DNA from: JBBQSU01 sp038234815
Lineage (GTDB): Bacteria > Planctomycetota > Phycisphaerae > Tepidisphaerales > Tepidisphaeraceae
NCBI GenBank assembly: GCA_038234815.1
Contig: JBBQSU010000078.1
Span: 1-17,718, forward strand
Direction of reading: 5' to 3'
Length of the DNA stretch: 17,718 nt
The notes beneath the pieces were generated by a model. That model was not told where the DNA came from, ran no database searches, and saw only the letters and a list, made by a program, of their open reading frames with translations. This document shows, one piece after another, positions 13,170 to 17,718 of the stretch; position 1 is the first letter of the stretch; each line of letters starts with the position of its first letter. Both the position numbers and the translations under genes were made by a program.

Positions 13170-14888
13170 ATGCAAAAGTATCTAAAAATGCTCGAAGACC
13201 AGGTGCAATGGATCGCCATCGGTATCGGCGGGCTGTTCTTCGTCTGGATGCTCTGGTCGTACGTGCTCCAAACGCCCGTGTCCGTGATGGTGGCGGGCAA
13301 GCCGGTAGCGCCGGGAGAAGTGGATCAATTGATCGCCGAAGGTCCGCTCGTGCGCGTCGAGGCGGCGATCAAAAGCGACGTGGCCGTGCCGCAAATGCCC
13401 GTGGTGCCGTTCCGCAAGAACGTCATTGATGAACTGGCCGGACGCACTTATCACGTTCCCATGATCGCCGGCCTGAACGTGCCGCATCACGTCGATTTGG
13501 GCCTCATTGGGCCTACAAAAGGATCAGAAAACGGCAGCAACAATCCGAACCTGGCCCAAAACCTGATGCAGCAGGTGCCGCTCACCCCGATCGCCGTTTT
13601 TACCGACAGTGCCCAGGGTCGATCCACTGTGAACAAGTCGGCGATGGCCCAACCGAACCTCGGCGGGATTCCTAATGCCAATCCACAGATCACACCGGCG
13701 GACATCGACTGGGTATCACTCTCGTTCAAGGTTGATCCGAAAGAAATCGCTGCCAATTACGTTGCCGCTGGCGTGCCCGCTTATCTTAACTCGCAGTGTC
13801 TGTTCTTGCAGGTGGAACTGCTGCGCGAAGAGCTTATCGACCCGGACACGGATCGGTGGTCGGCATCTGTAACGATCAAACCGCTGGCCAACGTGGTGCT
13901 CCTGCCCTACCCAGGTGACCGTGCGCCATTGGCATCAGCGGCGCAGTACGATCAATGGGCCGAAAAGAATCAGGCCGACATCATTGCGCCGGCTTTTTAT
14001 GTCGTGACCAAAGGCGATCAGTGGTACGAACCCGGCAAGAGCAATCCCAATGTCGTCGCCGCACCGAAAATAGAACCGGTCCCGCTGCCCGATGTTCCCA
14101 AGCCAACTCCTCCAAGGCCGACTCCGCCGAAGCCACCACGTCCCACGCCTAAGACCCCGAAATATCCGCCCAGCGAACGCGCCGTGCCCGACCCTGATCG
14201 CCCGACGCAATTGGCGCAGGCCATCCCTCCGATGTTTGAGATGCCCCCCGGCTCCGGCACGCCTTCAAACCCGGCTTTTGGTCAACCTGCCGGCGCAGCG
14301 GTGGCTGGCGCGGCGCAGGTGCCTGCTGGTAAATTTGATCCAGGCACCACCACGGGCTATTTCGAGATTCGCGCCCATGACGACACCGTCCAAGCCGGAC
14401 ACACGTATCGCTATAAACTGCGGTATCGCCTGCGTAACCCGGCGTTCAACATGCCCCGCGCGGCCATCCCCGCTGTCGCGGCGCAGTTCGGCGTGGCCAG
14501 CCTCGGCTCGGCTCCCACCCGCAGCATCAAGATTGTTGACCGTGTCAATTTCTGGGTGAAGCGCGGGGTTGTGGGTAACAAGGTGACGTTTGAAGTTTAT
14601 AAGTGGGAGAATGGCCAGCAGCACGCCAAGGCATTTGACGTCGGCGTCGGGGATATGGTGGGATCGACCGACAAGGACGTCGACTATCGCACGGGCTGGA
14701 CGGTCGTCGATTTCCGTAATCACCCGACCGATCAGGCCGACAAGGAAGTGCTGCTGATGGACCAGCAAGGCCATACGCTCCGGCGAAGTTTCAGCAGCGA
14801 TCAGGCCAACTTTAAGAAGCTGATGAACGATCTGAAGAACGAGGTGGATCGGGCAAACACCGGCGCGGCGGCGGCGACGGGCAGCTAA
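13170..14888 (+). CDS. Bitopic membrane protein, third gene of the pilus-type operon (PilP-position)
   Basis: A 572-residue protein, unrecognised by sequence. One transmembrane helix lies at about 14-33 (WIAIGIGGLFFVWMLWSYVL), with the bulk in the periplasm. Residues about 185-300 are a mixed alpha/beta domain (SLSFKVDPKEIAANYVAAGV; LFLQVELLREELID). A proline-rich linker of repeated PTPPRPTPPKPPRPTP type follows (about 305-335), and an Ala/Gly/Pro-rich stretch lies before a C-terminal beta domain (about 395-545) with EIRAHDDTVQAGHTYRYKLR, then VNFWVKRGVVGNKVTFEVYK and FDVGVGDMVG. An N-terminal anchor, proline-rich linker and beta-rich C-terminus are what PilP/GspC-type proteins have, though PilP itself is a small lipoprotein. 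The role is inferred mainly from operon position. The SD AGGGA lies 4 nt before ATG. It converges on dapB with 47 bp between stops and no clear terminator. Confidence 0.68.
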   Translation: MQKYLKMLEDQVQWIAIGIGGLFFVWMLWSYVLQTPVSVMVAGKPVAPGEVDQLIAEGPLVRVEAAIKSDVAVPQMPVVPFRKNVIDELAGRTYHVPMIAGLNVPHHVDLGLIGPTKGSENGSNNPNLAQNLMQQVPLTPIAVFTDSAQGRSTVNKSAMAQPNLGGIPNANPQITPADIDWVSLSFKVDPKEIAANYVAAGVPAYLNSQCLFLQVELLREELIDPDTDRWSASVTIKPLANVVLLPYPGDRAPLASAAQYDQWAEKNQADIIAPAFYVVTKGDQWYEPGKSNPNVVAAPKIEPVPLPDVPKPTPPRPTPPKPPRPTPKTPKYPPSERAVPDPDRPTQLAQAIPPMFEMPPGSGTPSNPAFGQPAGAAVAGAAQVPAGKFDPGTTTGYFEIRAHDDTVQAGHTYRYKLRYRLRNPAFNMPRAAIPAVAAQFGVASLGSAPTRSIKIVDRVNFWVKRGVVGNKVTFEVYKWENGQQHAKAFDVGVGDMVGSTDKDVDYRTGWTVVDFRNHPTDQADKEVLLMDQQGHTLRRSFSSDQANFKKLMNDLKNEVDRANTGAAAATGS

Positions 14889-14935
14889 AGCTAACTTTCG
14901 GCAAGCAGTCTATCGCGCGTTCCGTTCGTCCTGCG

Positions 14936-15727
14936 CTATCCCAGCCCCAGGACGTTGGCCATGGTATATCGGCCCGGCTTCTGGCCGGCCAGCCACTTGG
15001 CCGCACGAAGCGCGCCATGCACGAACGTATCGCGGTTGGTTGCTATGTGGGTCAGCTCAAGGCGCTCGCCCTGCGACGCAAAGTGCGCCGTGTGCTGGCC
15101 CACCACGTCCCCGAGGCGCAGCGAATGCATTCCGATGCGCCCGCGCGCTCGCAAGGCCTCTCCGCCGTGCCGGCCATAATCGAGGTCGGCCGCGGTCTTG
15201 CCCGTCGCCTTAAGGATCGCATCGGCCAGCCCCGCCGCCGTTCCCGACGGCGCGTCCTTCTTCTGATTGTGATGACTTTCGACGATCTCGATGTCGTAAT
15301 CATCGCCCAGCATCTTGGCGACCTCGGCCGCGATCTTAGACAGCACGGCGACGCCCAGACTGGTGTTGGGTGTTTGCAGGACCGCAATGTCTGTTGCGGC
15401 CCTGTCGATCGCGGCGTGATCCTGTTCCTGCAATCCGGTGGTGCCGATGACCATGGCGATCCCGCGATCGCGGCAGGTCTTGATCCAGTGCCGCGTACTG
15501 GCGGGGACCGTGAAATCGATCAGCACCTGCGGTGTCGGCTTCAGATCGCAGGTGACGGGAAACCCAATCGCGCCGATACCGGCGATCTCACCGGCGTCCC
15601 GGCCCTGAAATTTGCTTTCGGCGCGCTCAATCGCGCCGAGCACCTTCAAATCGTTGTCGGCATGCGCCACTGCGATAAGCCGTGCGCCCATCCGTCCCGC
15701 TGCACCAGTAATTGCGATGGTTGTCAT
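14936..15727 (-). CDS. dapB: 4-hydroxy-tetrahydrodipicolinate reductase DapB
   Basis: A 263-residue enzyme of the diaminopimelate/lysine pathway, reducing hydroxy-tetrahydrodipicolinate to tetrahydrodipicolinate with NAD(P)H. The Rossmann nucleotide loop is GAAGRMG (8-14). The substrate and catalytic motif SHHNQKKDAPSGTA contains H152-H153 and K156, corresponding to the His-His-Lys set of the Escherichia coli enzyme. VIGTTG and the C-terminal ATNRDTFVHGALRAAKWL also match the family. The length is normal. The nearest SD-like sequence, AAGGA, is about 13 nt upstream of ATG 15727, longer than ideal. It lies downstream of thrC on the same strand, separated by a degenerate HicA-like frame, and is probably served by the promoter at 16005-16032. 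Confidence 0.94.
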   Translation of the reverse strand: MTTIAITGAAGRMGARLIAVAHADNDLKVLGAIERAESKFQGRDAGEIAGIGAIGFPVTCDLKPTPQVLIDFTVPASTRHWIKTCRDRGIAMVIGTTGLQEQDHAAIDRAATDIAVLQTPNTSLGVAVLSKIAAEVAKMLGDDYDIEIVESHHNQKKDAPSGTAAGLADAILKATGKTAADLDYGRHGGEALRARGRIGMHSLRLGDVVGQHTAHFASQGERLELTHIATNRDTFVHGALRAAKWLAGQKPGRYTMANVLGLG

Positions 15728-15764
15728 AATGGTATTTGATTCCTTGATTTAGCCACCGTACTTA

Positions 15765-15950
15765 TCACCTCGCCACGGCGATGAGTTGTTTGCCATTTAT
15801 TTCCCGGTGCCGCAGTATGCGATGCACGGTCCCGGTCTTGATTTCACAATGCATCGGGACGACCCATCCACGCGAGCCGTTCCGCATTGCCAACTGACGC
15901 CCGCGTTGCCGCATGACGACGAAGCCCAGGCGTTGGAGGACTTCCCTCAA
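15765..15950 (-). pseudogene. Degenerate orphan HicA-like toxin ORF
   Basis: A 61-residue frame resembling the HicA/YcfA mRNA interferase family (dsRBD-like fold): LREVLQRLGFVVMRQRG, then VVPMHCEIKTGTVHRILRH, aligns over the family's main blocks. The catalytic His of the family motif GSH is missing; the sequence reads RQRGRQLAM. The only start in a suitable place is TTG 15950, without an SD. The family N-terminus seems to continue upstream in frame (IPKTIVNL), with an ATC codon where an ATG might have been, and the frame is open to 16028. No hicB antitoxin follows: dapB starts 37 bp downstream and thrC lies upstream. I infer a decayed or domesticated HicA remnant. An alternative is a short, non-toxic dsRBD-like protein. 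Confidence 0.55.
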
Positions 15951-16004
15951 ATTAACGATAGTCTTTGGGATCGTTTGGCCCTGGGGCCGGCGTGCCCGCG
16001 GAAA

Positions 16005-16032
16005 ATTGTAAGTTGTCGAAAATCGGTGTCAA
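16005..16032 (-). promoter_or_regulatory. Strong sigma-70-type promoter after thrC
   Basis: On the minus strand a perfect TTGACA (16027-16032), a 16-nt spacer and TACAAT (16005-16010, 5 of 6) form the best promoter in the window. It begins 2 bp after the thrC stop codon. A start near 15998 would give about 48 nt before TTG 15950 and about 270 nt before the dapB ATG. Confidence 0.6.
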
Positions 16033-16034
16033 AC

Positions 16035-17510
16035 CTAGTACTCCGTGACCGGCAGATTCGACCTCCCCGGAGGGAGTTTCAGTCTGCGTAACATGTCCGG
16101 CGTTCCCCCAAGCGCGACGACGATCGTTTCCAGATCATCATCCACCTGCACCGGAGGGTTACTCAATTTGCCGTGCGGCTCCTCTCGAGGGGCCAGGTCT
16201 TGCACGCTTTTCATGTCGATGCCCGTGTGATATTTCACGGTCACATTGGGGTCCTTTAGCTCGTGGCCGGTAAGGATGCATGCGACGGTGTCGCTGGGGC
16301 TGATAACGCGCTCGTCGAGCAATTGCCGGAGGCCGGCGATGGTGGCAGCGCTGGCCGGTTCGCAGCCAAATCCCCATCGCGCGACCATCGCACGGTGTTC
16401 AAGGATTTCGTTATCGGTCACCTCCCGCACCACGCCATTCATTGTCTCCAATGCCCGCAGGGCCTTGGGGAGGTTCACCGGACGGGAAATCTCGATCGCA
16501 CTGGCGACCGTATGCGGCCGAAAGCCCGATTCGTCCATCCCGGCATAAAAGCGGCCGATGTGCTCGCGGTCGATATGGCCGGCGTTCCAGCGCAGGCCGT
16601 CGCGGGTATAAAGCTGGTGCAGCGTGTTGGCGCCGTGGGCGTTGATGATCGCGAGACGCGGGATTTTCTTAATTAACCCCAGTTCATGCAGTTCGGCAAA
16701 GGCCTTGCCAAAGGCGCTGCAATTGCCCAGATTTCCGCCAGGCACGATGATCCAGTCGGGGGACTGCCAGTCTCGGGCTTCCAAGATGCGATACATGATC
16801 GACTTCTGCCCCTCCAATCGGAAAGGATTGACGCTGTTCATCAGATAGATGCCCAGTTGCGGCACGTCCACCGCGATCTGCCGGATGCGCCGCAGGCAGT
16901 CGTCAAAATCGCCATGTATCTGCAGCGTAGTCGCGCCGTAATCCAACGCCTGCGACAACTTGCCAAAGCTGATTCGTCCGGAACCGATAAATACGATCCC
17001 CTGCGTCTGCGACAATGAAGCAAACAGTGCCAGCGATGCACTGGTGTTGCCTGTCGATGCGCAGGCCACTTTCTTCGCGCCCACCATTTTCGCGTGCGTA
17101 AAAGCCGCCGTCATGCCGTTGTCTTTGAAACTGCCGCTCGGATTAAGTCCCTCGTATTGCAGCAACAGATTTCCCGCCTGCATGCCCATCTGCGCGGCCA
17201 GCAGATCGGCCTGCTGTAAAACGGTTCGGCCTTCGCCGATGGTGACGATCTGGTCCTCGTGTTGATAAAACGGCAGCAATTCCCGGAATCGCCAAATTCC
17301 CGAGAAATCAAGCCGCCCCTGCCCGCCCGTCCCCTTGGTCGCCCAGCGATGTTCGAAAAAGCCGAGGCTTTTCGGCACCGGAAGGCGCGACCAGTCGTAT
17401 TTAATGTCCAGCAAGCTGCCGCACTTGGGACAGGCGACGTGAACTTCGTTCACTGAATAGACTGAAGCACACGAAGGGTTAATGCACTGCTGATAGGCGA
17501 GATCACTCAT
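16035..17510 (-). CDS. thrC: Threonine synthase
   Basis: A 491-residue PLP enzyme converting O-phosphohomoserine to threonine and phosphate. An N-terminal zinc-ribbon-like set of four cysteines is present (C9, C14, C27, C30; YQQCINPSC...CPKCGS). The PLP-binding lysine is K129 in LNPSGSFKDNGM. Phosphate and cofactor contacts are in ACASTGNTSASL (149-160) and the glycine loop VPGGNLGN. FGCEPASAA near the C-terminus is also typical of the family. The length suits the long bacterial form. ATG 17510 has no SD but a promoter-like pair just upstream. It is followed by the HicA-like remnant and dapB, another aspartate-family gene. The last 60 residues are a less conserved tail. Confidence 0.93.
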   Translation of the reverse strand: MSDLAYQQCINPSCASVYSVNEVHVACPKCGSLLDIKYDWSRLPVPKSLGFFEHRWATKGTGGQGRLDFSGIWRFRELLPFYQHEDQIVTIGEGRTVLQQADLLAAQMGMQAGNLLLQYEGLNPSGSFKDNGMTAAFTHAKMVGAKKVACASTGNTSASLALFASLSQTQGIVFIGSGRISFGKLSQALDYGATTLQIHGDFDDCLRRIRQIAVDVPQLGIYLMNSVNPFRLEGQKSIMYRILEARDWQSPDWIIVPGGNLGNCSAFGKAFAELHELGLIKKIPRLAIINAHGANTLHQLYTRDGLRWNAGHIDREHIGRFYAGMDESGFRPHTVASAIEISRPVNLPKALRALETMNGVVREVTDNEILEHRAMVARWGFGCEPASAATIAGLRQLLDERVISPSDTVACILTGHELKDPNVTVKYHTGIDMKSVQDLAPREEPHGKLSNPPVQVDDDLETIVVALGGTPDMLRRLKLPPGRSNLPVTEY

Positions 17511-17519
17511 GACGCGATA

Positions 17520-17548
17520 AAGGTACGATGCCGAGCTGGCTTGGTCAA
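17520..17548 (-). promoter_or_regulatory. Promoter of thrC, likely leaderless
   Basis: On the minus strand TTGACC (17543-17548, 5 of 6), a 17-nt spacer and TACCTT (17520-17525, 3 of 6). The -10 ends 9 nt before the thrC ATG, and no SD lies between. Confidence 0.45.
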
Positions 17549-17705
17549 AAGCCGCGCGTGTTTCTCGGACCGAACGTCAGGGCCAAATCATTTGGACGCC
17601 CGCAAAATAACGGTGCACTGCACATTTGCGCTTTTGCTTTGGCCATGCTACATACCCGGTTTGTTCGCGTAGGCCTCGCGTTTGATTCATTTTGTTTTTG
17701 TCACC

Positions 17706-17718
17706 GAGGTCTTGCATG
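17706..17718 (+). promoter_or_regulatory. Shine-Dalgarno and start codon of a plus-strand gene leaving the window
   Basis: GAGG (17706-17709) lies 6 nt before ATG 17716-17718, the last bases of the window, giving the normal layout of a gene start divergent from thrC. The intergenic part 17511-17705 shows nothing else recognisable. Confidence 0.4.

Noticed and set aside
15735..15790. Lysine riboswitch before dapB
   Set aside because: The minus strand has GAGGTGATAAGTA, faintly like the first strand of the L-box, but it overlaps the HicA-like stop, lies only about 40-50 nt from the ATG and lacks the rest of the roughly 170-nt aptamer.

Overview
The window is high-GC, densely coded bacterial chromosome. 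The features point to Planctomycetota, most likely a Phycisphaerae-type lineage. These are a VPLP/PEP-CTERM-type exported protein, a secreted multiheme cytochrome, a short SPOR-like membrane protein beside recO, a divergent type IV pilus alignment-type operon led by a PilM-PilN fusion, intergenic CACGAAGG-type repeats, and a mixture of Shine-Dalgarno (SD)-led and apparently leaderless genes. The taxonomic call is inference; no rRNA or other marker gene is present.

Layout. Positions 1-3144: a partial dispersed repeat, a minus-strand PEP-CTERM-type exoprotein (127-918), a divergent secreted seven-heme c-type cytochrome (1185-2492), and a convergent GGDEF gene (2497-3090) that has lost its N-terminal part. 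Positions 3154-3279: an inverted-repeat element whose inner sequence matches the repeat at the window start. Positions 3335-7110, plus strand: recO, a single-pass membrane protein with a SPOR-like C-terminus, an RluA-family pseudouridine synthase and a GT-B glycosyltransferase. Positions 7176-9517, minus strand: the tRNA methylthiotransferase gene mtaB and, downstream of it, a GNAT acetyltransferase.

Positions 9678-14888, plus strand, hold the most notable block. It is a three-gene operon: a PilM actin-like domain fused to a PilN-like membrane/periplasmic part, a PilO-like bitopic protein, and a third bitopic protein with a proline-rich linker in the position and topology expected of PilP. 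Together they look like a rearranged type IV pilus (or type II secretion-like) inner-membrane alignment subcomplex. No secretin, ATPase or pilin is in the window.

Positions 14936-17510, minus strand: thrC and dapB, both of the aspartate amino-acid family, separated by a degenerate orphan HicA-like ORF and a strong-looking promoter (TTGACA-16-TACAAT). The last bases (17706-17718) look like an SD and start codon of another plus-strand gene.

Regulatory reading: recO, the pseudouridine synthase, the GNAT gene and thrC each have a -10-like hexamer ending 7-9 nt before the start codon and no SD, suggesting leaderless transcripts. The exported-protein and pilus-type genes have good SD sequences. 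No tRNA, rRNA, CRISPR array, transposase or phage gene was recognised, and no gene-free stretch exceeds 300 bases.
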